This document shows positions 1 through 10,268 of a stretch of DNA of 64,000 bases, one piece after another. Within the stretch, counting starts at the first letter, position 1. Every line of letters starts with the position of its first letter. Origin of the DNA: Immersiella caudata. Taxonomy: Eukaryota; Ascomycota; Sordariomycetes; Sordariales; Lasiosphaeriaceae. The notes under the pieces were generated by a model. The model was not told the origin of the DNA. It was given only the letters and a program-made list of their open reading frames with translations, and did not search any database. The translations under genes were made by a program, and so were the position numbers. Location of the stretch: the NCBI GenBank assembly GCA_030512335.1, contig JAULSU010000001.1, positions 8,618,001-8,682,000 of the forward strand. The letters are read 5' to 3'.

Positions 1-28
1 GCACAGATTGATCACTAGACACAGGTCC

Positions 29-2481
29 CTATACAAGCACAATATCCTGAAATTCAATCCCGTGAAAGAAATCCCATCCCTGGTCCCTCGGCTCCATATG
101 AACATAGCCCACACCAACCCTTCGATACTCGCCAGGTTCCCTCCCGGTAGGTTCGACAAGCAGAAGATCATGAACCCCCATGCCTTCTGATTCGGAAGGC
201 ACTCTCATTTGCAGGCACCAGACCTGACCGCCATCAGGAACAACTCCCTCGTCGAAGCAGAGACCACTGTCACGGCCCCATTCGCTAGCTGGACGCCGTA
301 ACCGCCGTGTTTCTGCCGTCACTTCGTAGGGTAAATGGGCATGCGGGCGCCGGTCCCAGCCATGTCCATAAGTCGCGTTAAATTCTCGGTTGCGACCAGG
401 GTTGAATGGAGACTGTCTGAGCCGGGCGCGGACGCGTAAGTTTGCTTTTGATAATGGAGATGTCAGCTCCGTTCCTTGCCATTCCATGGTTAGCCCGTCG
501 TGTGCGATGATGGCCTCGTTTCGAACCTGATGTCGTAGACGCGGAGGCTGCTTCACAGCGCCGTTGACCGATACCCAAGACCACGTCGGGAGTCCCGGGA
601 GCCTGCGGGGTGACCGCCTTGGAGGTGCTGCTGCCCACCACAGCAAACAACAGTGGATGTCTTCCATCCACAGCCCCGCGGCCTGGGTGGCACCCGTCTC
701 GCTTTGCATCTTTTTGGTCAGGCCAGCCAGCGCTGGAAACTTGTCTCCGAGATTCGTCAGATCTCGGGGTGAATACCACTCCACCCACTCCCACCAGAGA
801 TACCACAGGGCGCGCGGTGAGGTAAGTTTCGATGCCAGACTTGTTACTAGTCCATCGTAGACTCCATCCTCCGAGCACGCTTTGGTCTAGCACGACCAGA
901 ACAGCTGGTCCCCTGTAAAGTGGACCAGTCGCTTGGCGAGCACCGTCTCTTGAAAGGTCCATCCTCTGCGCTGGAGTGGTAGATCAAGTAAACTGCCGGG
1001 CAGGCTATCCAGTGAGCGATTCAAGTCTGCGAAAGCACAATACCTCATTTTCAGTATGCACAACAAGCTGCCGGGCGGGTTCGCCAGAACGTAGAAAGCC
1101 ACGATCTGCGCTCGGGGACGACGTAGCCGCGAGCGTGACGACAGAGTTTTCGTAAATTTCGGCCATCTTGGCCGATTGCTCCTCCCATTCCGTGGTGTCA
1201 TCTTGCTTGATACAGAGGCTGTCGATCCAGAGGTACCGAAGTCTGAGGCTTCGGGTAACTTGGACGGCGTCGATGAAGTTTTGTGGGAGGTCGCTCAGGG
1301 GCAAATCTGCAAGATATGCATCGAGGTTGGAGACAGTTGTTTTAGCTGGAATGGTCGGCAAGCCCCAGCAGTGACTTAGAGTTGCGTATTGCACCTCCTG
1401 CACACCACCGTCTTCGAAGTTTACAAGCCGCAGCTGTAGTGATCCAGAAGCCGAGTCGAGGAAGATCAGCCTCTTGGGCATAGTCCAGGATCCTTCGGAG
1501 CAATCTGGGTGGTGTGCAAGACAGTCATCGACCCAAGACCGCAGAACTGAGAGGCTACCAGCGACATCAGCCACGGATCTTTCGCTTTGCCATGGAGCCC
1601 GGTCGAAAAATCTCCCTGGCGGTTGATGGGGTAGTTAGCACCGTTCTTCTCCCTTTTCCCAGAATGGGGCGGGGATCCAAAGAATGCTTGCCTCCTCGTT
1701 GGTTCAGCGCGAACCTCGCCTTGACGCTCCGCGACTTAGTCATGACTTCGACATAGCCAGTGCGAAGCGGCGTGCCCGGCCCGACTTCGCCTTCCCTGCC
1801 AAAAGTAGGAATCTCATCCACCGCGACATTGATTTTCGTGTAGCCTCCAACACTCGTTGCTGCCTCAGACACGGCCTTGTGTGCCTCTGGTTCCCATCGA
1901 GCAATGTGCAGAATGACACTGCACATCTCGCAATTCGCCGCACCCTTTTCAAGCGACAGGAAGCTGGCGTGGTGGTAAAATAACGATCCAGGATCCCACG
2001 AACGTTGTCGACAGAGCCCGCATCGGAAGTGTGCGCCTTGCGGGACATCCTTGGCAAGAAGCAGCTGAATCACGGCGTCGTGCCTGTTATGGGCCGCCAG
2101 CGTCAAGGGCGTCTGACCTTGGTTGTCGCGGCGCTCCCCGACAACCCCATCTTTTGACAGCAGCATCTTGGTAACCTCGGTGTGCCCACTCTCGGCAGAC
2201 CATGATAGGGGCGTCCGGCCTCGGTTGTCGCTTAGTTCCGGGTCAACATGTGGGTTGGCGAGGAGTTGAGACACCGTCGCGATATGTCCGTTCCCCGCCG
2301 CTAAAGACAATAGAGTTCTTCCATTCTCGTCCCTCACAGCGTTGAGGTCATTGTTGCTTTCGCCGACGTCGCCGAGCACATCTTGAAGACTCCCGTTTCT
2401 GGCCGCCTCTAACAGCTGGGTGTTGTGCCCCATACTTGAGCTGAAGGCGATTCTGTTGCCTGAAGAGGAGAATAGAGCCAA
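29..2481 (-). pseudogene. Ankyrin-repeat HET-domain gene, probably broken
   Basis: The first reading frame (2481 to about 1616) encodes four ankyrin-like repeats (residues about 20-145, DENGRTLLSLAAGNGH type) followed by a CxxC segment. After a frame change the HET domain appears (1615-1044), with YATLSHCWG, PQNFIDAVQVTR and LWIDSLCIKQDD. A further frame carries RRGWTFQE and DQLFWSC, then the C-terminal part (LTNLGDKFPALAGL, LPGLPTWSW). HET proteins act in fungal non-self recognition and cell death. The ankyrin/HET junction has a good branch point (GCTAAC near 1637) and acceptor (ending 1616), but no GT donor in the right phase was found. The next change can be explained by a 73-nt intron at 1043-971 or by a frameshift. 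A TAG at 887-889 interrupts the otherwise continuous final frame and no intron removes it, so a pseudogene is likely. An alternative start is the second Met at 2433. Confidence 0.7.
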
Positions 2482-3003
2482 GGATCGGAGCGCAGCAAAA
2501 GAGGGGCTCTCTGCTCAACTCGGTCTGTCAACACGAAGGGCTTATCGATAAGATGTCTGCCTACCATCATGACTGCCAGTAATTGCTCCAATCTGGACAG
2601 CGAAGACGAAAGCCGTCTCCGTAGAATGAAGCAAACAAACAAATGACCAATTGAAAATGATACCCCTTAAGCATCTGCCTGGGACTCGTTATAAGACGAT
2701 CTTGTTGGTCGCTTACCTGCGCTGACAGCATAGCGCGTAATTAGGTCATGCACACACCCGATGCGGATACTCGTACCAGCTCGATGTTTTACTAACCGCC
2801 CAAAATAGCAAGTCGCGATAGGGGCAAGGAGGGAGCCTTCAGAGCCGCAACAAGCTTAAATACACTTTGATGTTGGACCTGATGCTTTTCTCGCCAGCGC
2901 AGGCCTATTCGTTCGTTGCGTAGGTGCCTACCTAAAGTACCTTATTACACTCGTTAGCACACTCGTTACTAGCATCACAAACGTCAACACCCACAGAGGA
3001 ATC
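2482..3003. other. Intergenic, divergent promoter region
   Basis: No coding sequence is recognisable here. The stretch separates the minus-strand HET gene from the plus-strand secreted-protein gene and must hold both 5' regions. Confidence 0.5.
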
Positions 3004-4002
3004 ATGGCTCCCCTCCACCACATAACGGCCACGGTGTTGATGCTCCTGCATCTCTCATCGGCGGCAACGCGTTACGTTTGCAGCCGGAAGCACGACGGGT
3101 TGGAACCCGTGTACTGCGGACACACCAGCACCCTCCTCATCCACTCCCAAACCGGCTGCGACGGCAAGACGTGGATTCCCAACAACCCAGTCCAGCGTTC
3201 CTACGGCCAGTGCACTGTCCAGATCCAGTCCACCCGAGGCGGCCAGGCCGTCGGTGTCTACACCCTCTACCGCCTGCTCGGCCCCCTGGTCAACCGCTGC
3301 GCGACTGGTTCCTTCTGTGACGACGACACGGGCATTTGCGCCTCGCTGAGCAGCCCCGCCCCGGCCAAGCGCGACGTGGACGAAGAAGATGAACTCTCGT
3401 GGACAGCCTTCAACTCATCCGAAGCCGACCCCTCCCTCTCCTCCTCCAAGCCTGAGCCGGAACACGCTCTCTCCCTCACCCGCCGACACCTCACCCGCCG
3501 ACAAGGCAACGGCTGCAAAACCCCCACCGACAAGTACAACTTCTTCACTGAGGCCAGTCAATACACCTTCCGCCGCATCACCGTCGTAAAACAACACAAC
3601 GTCGACACGCTCCCCATCGCAAACATCCTCCAAAACCTCTCCACAGAAATGATCAAGGCCATCCGCTCGAAAGCCGGCCAATCCGACTCCAACATCGCCG
3701 ATTACTTCTCCATCACCGGCCGCAATCTCGGTCCGTACCCCAACGGGTATGCGTCTGCCGTTGCCATCCCGCAGACGGGAACCCAGGGGGAAAATAGCGG
3801 GTATCGCACGTGGGCGGATGTGGCCAAGTATTTTAATGCGGATGTGCTGGAGAATTTTGTAAAGAAGTCGATTGGGGATCTTCAGGGTGGGCCGTTCTTG
3901 GCAGGGGTGTATGAGCTTGTGGACTCGGGGAATAATGGGGTGGTTAGGTTGTTGATCACGGCGGGGATGAAGGGGTCTGGGCAGCCGACGAAGCCGAATT
4001 AG
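3004..4002 (+). CDS. Secreted protein of unknown function with Kex2-type sites
   Basis: This is a single 332-aa frame. Residues 1-20 form a signal peptide (hydrophobic TATVLMLLHLSSA, then a likely cut after SAA). Residues 21-120 hold seven cysteines and look like a small disulphide-rich domain. An acidic, Ser-rich linker follows, containing dibasic sites (AKRD, TRRH, TRRQ) suited to Kex2 cleavage. The C-terminal domain (about residues 170-332) starts with one more Cys and has no motif I recognise. The protein is probably processed in the Golgi and released as one or more fragments. The ATG follows a purine-rich ATC context and is the first in frame. I know no family name for it; a secreted effector-like or cell-surface role is only inference. 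Confidence 0.8.
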   Translation: MAPLHHITATVLMLLHLSSAATRYVCSRKHDGLEPVYCGHTSTLLIHSQTGCDGKTWIPNNPVQRSYGQCTVQIQSTRGGQAVGVYTLYRLLGPLVNRCATGSFCDDDTGICASLSSPAPAKRDVDEEDELSWTAFNSSEADPSLSSSKPEPEHALSLTRRHLTRRQGNGCKTPTDKYNFFTEASQYTFRRITVVKQHNVDTLPIANILQNLSTEMIKAIRSKAGQSDSNIADYFSITGRNLGPYPNGYASAVAIPQTGTQGENSGYRTWADVAKYFNADVLENFVKKSIGDLQGGPFLAGVYELVDSGNNGVVRLLITAGMKGSGQPTKPN

Positions 4003-4444
4003 AGGAACTACTCTAGTGCATGTTAGAGGATTGTAGATTATTATTTGAGGTCACAGTTGTGCAGGGGATATTTCTACCTGATGTCCTGCCACCTTCGCCC
4101 TCAGGTTGGCCCCGGATCCTGACCTGGTGGCACTCGCTCCACGTGTTCAGCATGGTGAACGCTGTGCCTTGTCATTGCTTCGAGTTACTGTTGTGAACCC
4201 AAAATGTTGGTGCTCAACGGCGTCTACTTCAAGGCCCGGCCCAGAACGGAACGGCGTCGGCGATTCCGGGCTCTTCCGGGACGGGACGCTTGCAACCCTA
4301 ACCCCCCTGTCCGATTTCGGTCGGTTTCGGTCTCCACCGAGGTGACGGAGCATTGCTGAGAGCCCCTCAGTGAGGGGTGTTTGGGAAGGACGGTTCGCCG
4401 AGTGGACACATTTGACTCACACAACACACCAACACCTCCAAAAG
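4003..4444. other. Intergenic region
   Basis: Nothing coding is recognisable. It holds the 3' end of the secreted-protein gene and the promoter and leader of the deformylase gene. A short AACCCTAACCC stretch near 4293 is too short to be called telomeric. Confidence 0.4.
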
Positions 4445-5296
4445 ATGGCCAACGACCACTACCTGACGCTGTCGTGCGGCGACCAGCCGGGCATCGTGCA
4501 CGCCGTGACGGGGGTGTTTGCGGCGAACCAGGTCAACATCCTGGACCTGCAGCAGTTCTCCGACCCCACGACCAAAAAATTCTTCATGCGTGTGCACTTC
4601 GGCCCCACGCCGACTGCGTCGGCTGACTACCTGCTCCCAGCCTTTGATGCCCTCAGCGAGGCCTTCACCGAGCTAGCCTACGACATCCGGCCCGTCGCAC
4701 AAAAGACGCGCGTGCTGATCATGGTGTCCAAGATCGGCCACTGTCTCAACGACCTGCTGTTCCGCGCCAAGACCGGCCAGCTGCCCATCGAGATCCCCGT
4801 CATCGTCAGCAACCATCCCGACTTTGCGCCGCTGGCCGCCAGCTACGGCATCGAGTTCCAGCACCTGCCCGTGACGGCCGCCACCAAGGCCAAGCAGGAG
4901 GGCCAGATCCTCGAGCTGGCCAAGGCCCACGGCGTCGAGCTGGTCGTGCTCGCCCGCTACATGCAAGTCCTGAGCCCCACGCTGTGCGAGGCCATGAGCG
5001 GCCGCATCATCAACATCCACCACTCCTTCCTGCCGTCCTTCAAGGGCGCGAAGCCCTACCACCAGGCCTACGACCGCGGCGTCAAGATCATCGGCGCCAC
5101 TGCCCACTTTGTCACGGCCGACCTGGACGAGGGCCCAATCATCGAGCAGCGCGTCGCCCGCGTTGACCACAGCATGAGCCCCAAGGCGCTGGTGGACGAG
5201 GGGTCCAACGTGGAGAGCCAGGTCCTGGCCGCGGCGGTGAAGTGGTATGCTGAGAGTCGTCTGTTTTTGAACGGCACCCGCACCGTGGTGTTCTAG
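4445..5296 (+). CDS. Formyltetrahydrofolate deformylase (PurU-like)
   Basis: The 283-aa protein hydrolyses 10-formyl-THF to THF and formate, balancing the one-carbon pool. Residues 5-85 form an ACT domain (LSCGDQPGIVHAVTGVFA) that in the family senses amino acids. Residues 88-280 form the formyltransferase fold. The catalytic Asn/His cluster is in INIHHSFLPSF (N190, H192/H193) and the catalytic Asp in HFVTADLDEGPII (D227). Length matches bacterial PurU (about 280 aa). The frame is open upstream to 4370, but that extension is not family-like, and ATG 4445 sits in a good context (AAAGATGGC) directly before the ACT domain, so it is chosen. There is no intron. Confidence 0.95.
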   Translation: MANDHYLTLSCGDQPGIVHAVTGVFAANQVNILDLQQFSDPTTKKFFMRVHFGPTPTASADYLLPAFDALSEAFTELAYDIRPVAQKTRVLIMVSKIGHCLNDLLFRAKTGQLPIEIPVIVSNHPDFAPLAASYGIEFQHLPVTAATKAKQEGQILELAKAHGVELVVLARYMQVLSPTLCEAMSGRIINIHHSFLPSFKGAKPYHQAYDRGVKIIGATAHFVTADLDEGPIIEQRVARVDHSMSPKALVDEGSNVESQVLAAAVKWYAESRLFLNGTRTVVF

Positions 5297-5947
5297 AATA
5301 ATGTAAAAAAGCCAAGTTCAATTGCCGACCGGTGGTGTGATGGCGGTGTTTCTTATATCTTTACGGTTGACCTTGTGTGCGGTGAGTGAGTGCCAAGCAG
5401 GAGCTGAGTTGAGATCCCGAGATTCGGTTGGGCTGAGGGTCGTGCTTCCGAATTGTCCGAGATCGCAAGAGCTTTTATCGACGGCTAGCCTACCCGAACC
5501 TCGGCCGCCCGCGCGTGCTCATCGGCCACGCCGCAGGAAGCCTTGAGGCATGACGCAGGGAGCCGGACCGCCGTCGTCAATCGGAGACGCTCGCTCGGCA
5601 CGTTTTCTGGGCGCGGGCGCATCCCGCGCTGAGTGTTGATCTGCTTGGCTGAGTGATGGGCGCGGTGGAGACCGCTAATCCATCTCGGGGCTCAGGCGGT
5701 GACGTCGGAAAAAGCAAAAATTGTGAAATATAGACGTTGCGGAGCCAAGAAGAAGAAAAAAAATCGATCAAGCGCCGTCCGATTGTTTGTCTCTGGCTAC
5801 ATATCGGTGCGAACCTATCTCATCCGATTGTCGTGATCTGAAGAGACGAGTTGGAGAAGCGCAGGCGTCGTCGAAAGTTCAAAGTCTACCCATTGGCTCG
5901 GCTCCACTTTTCTCCTTTGGCTTTGCGACCGTTGGGATTCCACCAAA
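5297..5947. other. Intergenic region
   Basis: No gene was recognised between the deformylase gene and the DUF1275 gene. It should carry a terminator and the DUF1275 promoter. Confidence 0.4.
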
Positions 5948-6944
5948 ATGTTGATGTCCTCGGCGACCACAATGGTCTCCGATTCTGGTGCGACAACACC
6001 AACGCACCAAAAACCGCAACTCCCACCACCGAGCAATCCGCCCAGCGATGTGAAAAAACCCGAGCCGCAGGGGCTTCTCGCCCGTCTGCACCGAGACATT
6101 GACACGCACCATGCTGACCTGATGCTCATTGTCTGCTGCTGCGTCTCCGGCCTCTGCGACAGCGTCGCCTTCAACGCGACCGGCGCCTTTGTGTCAATGC
6201 AAACCGGTGCGCCCCCTTTCCTTCCCCATCCCACCCCCTGGTTTCAATTGCTAACTGTGTATTTCCCCAGGAAATACCATAATCCTCTCCCTCGGCGCCG
6301 CCGGCCTCCCCCCCAACCAACCGACCCTCTGGCTCCGCGCCCTCCTCTCCCTCGCCTCCTTCTGGCTTGGCTGCTGCTTCTTCTCCCGCTTCGTCCGCCA
6401 CTTCCGCCCCCGCTCTCGCCTCACCCTCTTCGCCTCCTTCGCTCTGCAATGCTGCTGCCTCATCGCCGCCGCCGTGCTCGCCCAAAGCCACGTCATCCCG
6501 TCCTTCGCGCAGACCTCGCTCAAAACTGCCCTGGATGCTGCGGGGACGAAACACCGTGAAGAAATTGAGAATAATCACCTCTCTCTGGCGCCGCTGGGAT
6601 TGCTGGCATTTCAGTTCGGCGGGCAGATCGTAGCGAGTAGGACGTTGGGGTATAACGAAGTCCCAACAAACGTGCTGACGAGTTTGTATTGCGATTTGCT
6701 CAGCGATCCGTTGTTGTTTTCAAACAAGGGCGGTATATGGGCAGATAAAAAGCGGAATAGGCGGTTTGCCGCGGTGGTCATGTCGTTTGTGGGTGGGATT
6801 TCGGGGGGTTGGGTGCAGAGGAGTAAGGGGGGGATGGCGGCGGCGCTGTGGATGGCGGTGTTTATTAAGGTGGTCATGACTTGTTTGTGGTTGGGGTGGA
6901 AGGTGGAGAGGAAGGGAGAGGGGGAGGAGAAGGAGGTGGTGTAG
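5948..6944 (+). CDS. DUF1275 (YoaK-like) multi-pass membrane protein
   Basis: Two exons (5948-6206, 6271-6944) flank a 64-nt intron with GTGCGC donor, GCTAAC branch point and CCCCAG acceptor, giving 310 aa. After a Pro-rich cytosolic N-terminus of about 45 residues comes the family signature (LIVCCCVSGLCDSVAFN, then FVSMQTGN across the splice). Further hydrophobic segments follow in exon 2, with FGGQIVASR late in the protein. DUF1275 proteins are six- to seven-helix membrane proteins of unknown transport function, common in fungi. The splice restores the conserved MQTGN motif, which supports the model. The start could also be Met3 (5954). Confidence 0.88.
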
Positions 6945-8187
6945 ATGGAGGTGGTGGGTGTTTGAGTGTATATAATGTTGTGGGAGATTACAGGATAGAG
7001 GTAGAAAGAGGGGGGACACGCTGTCGCGAGATAGATGAAGTCAAGTCTGGTGGTTCAGCAGTGGTAGTCGTCTCTATTGATACGGCGCTTTCTGTTGGCT
7101 TGCCATGGATCTCTAATGTGTACTAGTAGCGGTCATGCTTCGAACAATGTCGCATCCCACGCCCCGACGCCTCGACGCCCCAAACGCGCCCCAGCCAAGC
7201 TGAGATGCCTACCCAGCCTCGGTCTCCCATCTGTCCTCCGACTCTTTCATACAGGGCACCCTTTCATACCTACCCCAAGTGACCTTGCAGTTTCAAGGAG
7301 TTCTATATACCGGGTCCCATCTTTTTCTCGACGTCGAGAGTCTTCTATCTTCCACCAAGGAATCACGGCACAATCGTATCACATCAAATAGTCTTTGTGG
7401 CGCTCGTATGGCCAGAAGACGTCCAGTAGGCGAGCTGGGCTCGGTTCGGGCGACTCAAAAGCCTGTTCCAGGAATGCCTGGCCGTTCGATCTGGGGAGGA
7501 CCACTGGTTAGGATTCGGCGTCAGATTGGGGGTTGACATGCGAAGGCACGTTCGCTTCCTACGTAACGGCGTCCGTGGTGCCTGGGTCGGTTGATGGATT
7601 CGACGTCACGATGAAGGCTGATTGATCTTGGGTGATTGATGTTGGGATGTGTAGGCTGGAAGAGCTGAGATGGCAGTCTGCGCGTCCCGAAATTCTCGGG
7701 TTCTCTTTTATTTCCGGGCAGGAATGTATGCATCGCTGCTGGTCATCCGCGCGGAGGAACGGCCTGTCTTCAACGGTTCGGATTGGAGTTGCCCCGCATG
7801 CTGGTGGACTACGATCGCCTGCGCGTCACATTGCTTGCATCTGCAGCAACGTTGATTTGTTCACGGTCCCGCCGTTGTCGGCGTGGTGCTGATTGATCAA
7901 TTGCGCTAGATCCTTTCGATATCCTTCCTTTAGCGCAGCCCTTCGATCGCGAAAACGGTCTTCCGAGATTTTGGGCATCCAAGTTCAGCGTTGACATCAT
8001 CGGTGAGCTTCGACAAGGAACCAACCAGGTGATTGCCAAGACATCGTGGCGTTGGTGGGGTTAGCATTGCCTGGGCGCCGTGCAGCAACATCCCCGAAAA
8101 GCCCGCATTCCCCAGGTTCAAAAACGAGAGCCCCGATGACGACTGATTGACAGTACCCAGCGAGCTCAACCTCCCCATTCCGCGCCA
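6945..8187. other. Intergenic region without recognised gene
   Basis: Short frames occur on both strands, but none has a family-like sequence, a signal peptide or splice-supported extension. The 3' part must hold the promoter of the MFS gene. Confidence 0.4.
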
Positions 8188-10268
8188 ATGGTGCACACCA
8201 ACATTGCGGCGAGCGCTGCCGCGGCAGCAAGCGCGTCGACCTCGTCCAGACCATCCATCCGTCCGCGCCGTCTCCAATCCTCCGGCTCCTTCCACGCCGG
8301 CGCGCCCTTCCCAAGCCTCTCCCCCTACGACGAAACACCACCCGGCAGCAAGCAACGCCGAAAGAGCAACACCGCAGACCTGCGCCCGCAGCGCCGCCAA
8401 TCCACGCACCGCTACCACACCTTCCCGACTCCTCCCCCGAAGACCCCCTCCGAACAAACCCACCAGAACCCCGATGCGTGGTTCACCCGCCCCTCCGAAC
8501 ACCCCTCCTCCTCCTCCTCCGATGAACACCACGGCATAACCTCCTACTTCACCCGTCGCCGCCGCCGTCGCTCCTCCGCGCACTCCAACCCCGCCCACGA
8601 TGCCAACACCACGCCCCTCCCCTGGAAGCAACTCTCCCTCCTCGCCCTCCTCTCCCTCGCCGAACAAACCGCCCTCAACTCCATCTCGCCGTACCTCCCC
8701 GCTATGGTCTCCTCCTTCCCGGAGATTCCTCCCTCCCAAGTAGGCCTCTACGTCGGTCTCCTCGCCTCCGCCTTCGCGCTCGCGCAACTCGCCACGAACC
8801 TCTTCTGGGGATACCTCTCCGACCGAGTCGGTCGCAAACCTGTCATGTTACTAGGCACGGCGCTGCTGATGGGGTGTTTTGTGTTCTTTGGGTTCTGTCG
8901 GAATTACATACAGTTGATCTCTGTACATATTGCGATGGGGTTGCTAAATGGGAATGCGGCAGTGGTGCCGACGTGCTTGGGGGAGTTGACGGATCTTACG
9001 AATCAGAGTCGGGCGTTTACGTGGTTGCCGGCGATGTACAGTTTGGGGAGTATTACCGGTCCGGCGCTGGGCGGGTTGTTGGTCGGCAAGGTGGGAGGGG
9101 ATAAATATCCGTTTTTGGCGCCGAATATCTTGGGCGCAGCGCTGTTGTTGTCGGCAGTGGTGGTGTTGGGGATTTGGTTTGAGGAGACATTGGATGGGGC
9201 GGAGAGAAAGGCAAGGGGGGCGGGGCTGGGTTGGGTGGAGAGGGTTTGTCGGCCGTGTTTGGGGTGCTGTGGGAGTAGGAGGGAGGAGAGACGGGGGAGT
9301 GGGTGGAGCGCGAGGTGGCCTGTTGCTGGGCAGAGTGCGCCGAGTGGCCAGGATGGTGGTGACGATACAAGTGATGATGGGAGTGATGGAGAGAGGCAGG
9401 TGTTGCTTCCCAGGGACGAGGAGACTGCGGGAGGCCAGGAGGATGATGGGAAGACGACCGAACAGAAGTCGGCGTTCAAGCAGTTGGCAAACCACACGAC
9501 GCTGATGCTGCTCATCACCTATCTGATCTTCCAGCTGGCAAACATATCCTTCGGGTCGCTATATCCAATCTTTGCCTCATCGCCGCCACCAGCCGGCCGA
9601 GGTCTTGGGCCGGGAACCATCGGGATCAGTCTGTCCCTCGCTGGGCTTGCTACCATCGCCTTTCAACTTACCGCATTCCAACCGCTCAAGGCGCGTATGG
9701 GAAACTTGGGCACATACCGCTACTCGTTGCTAGGTTTTGTTATCAGCATGGCGCTCATGCCGTTTATCGGCTACATCGACGAGAAGGACACCTGGCTCGG
9801 TATGGGTTCGGGCAAGTCCTGGCTCTACGGAGAGCTGGGCTTCATCTTGATCATACGCAACATCTGCGCCGTCGGCGGACTCAGCAGTGTGATGCTCCTG
9901 GTACGCGACCTCAGCTCGTTGCCCGAGAGGAGAAAATGCTAACCCATCCTTCACAGATCAATAACTCAGCTCCATCCCACGAGACCCTTGGCACTCTCAA
10001 CGGTATCGCCCAATCCCTTTCTGCGGCTGGACGCAGCGTCGGCCCGTTTCTGTCAGGCGGTCTCTTCACCCTATCGACGCGCGTCAAGCCCAAGGGTGAA
10101 GCCCTGGCGTGGGGGCTGTTTGCCGGCATCTCGCTGCTGGGATGGCTCGGCACCCTGATGATCCGTGGTCATGGGCTAGAGAGCGCCGACTGGGTGGGCG
10201 ACGACGATGAGACCGGCGATGACGAGAGCGAGGCGGCCGACAGCGGGGGGGCGGGGGAGGAAAGGTGA
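8188..10268 (+). CDS. MFS transporter, 12 TM, long N-terminal tail
   Basis: Two exons (8188-9900, 9957-10268) with a 56-nt intron (GTACGC donor, TGCTAAC branch point, TCACAG acceptor) give 674 aa. Residues 1-145 are a Ser/Arg-rich cytosolic tail. TM1 starts near PWKQLSLLALLSLAEQ. The MFS signature GYLSDRVGRKPVMLLG lies between TM2 and TM3. A charged central loop, rich in Asp/Gly, separates the two six-helix halves. The splice rejoins VMLL to INNSAPSHETLGTLNG, a motif conserved in fungal transporters of the YCR023C/ZIF1-like group. Substrate is unknown; export of small molecules or metal chelates is possible. The tail ends in an acidic Asp/Glu stretch. Confidence 0.9.

Noticed and set aside
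4370..4444. 25-residue N-terminal extension of the deformylase
   Set aside because: Not conserved in the family; the ATG at 4445 has a better context and precedes the ACT domain directly.
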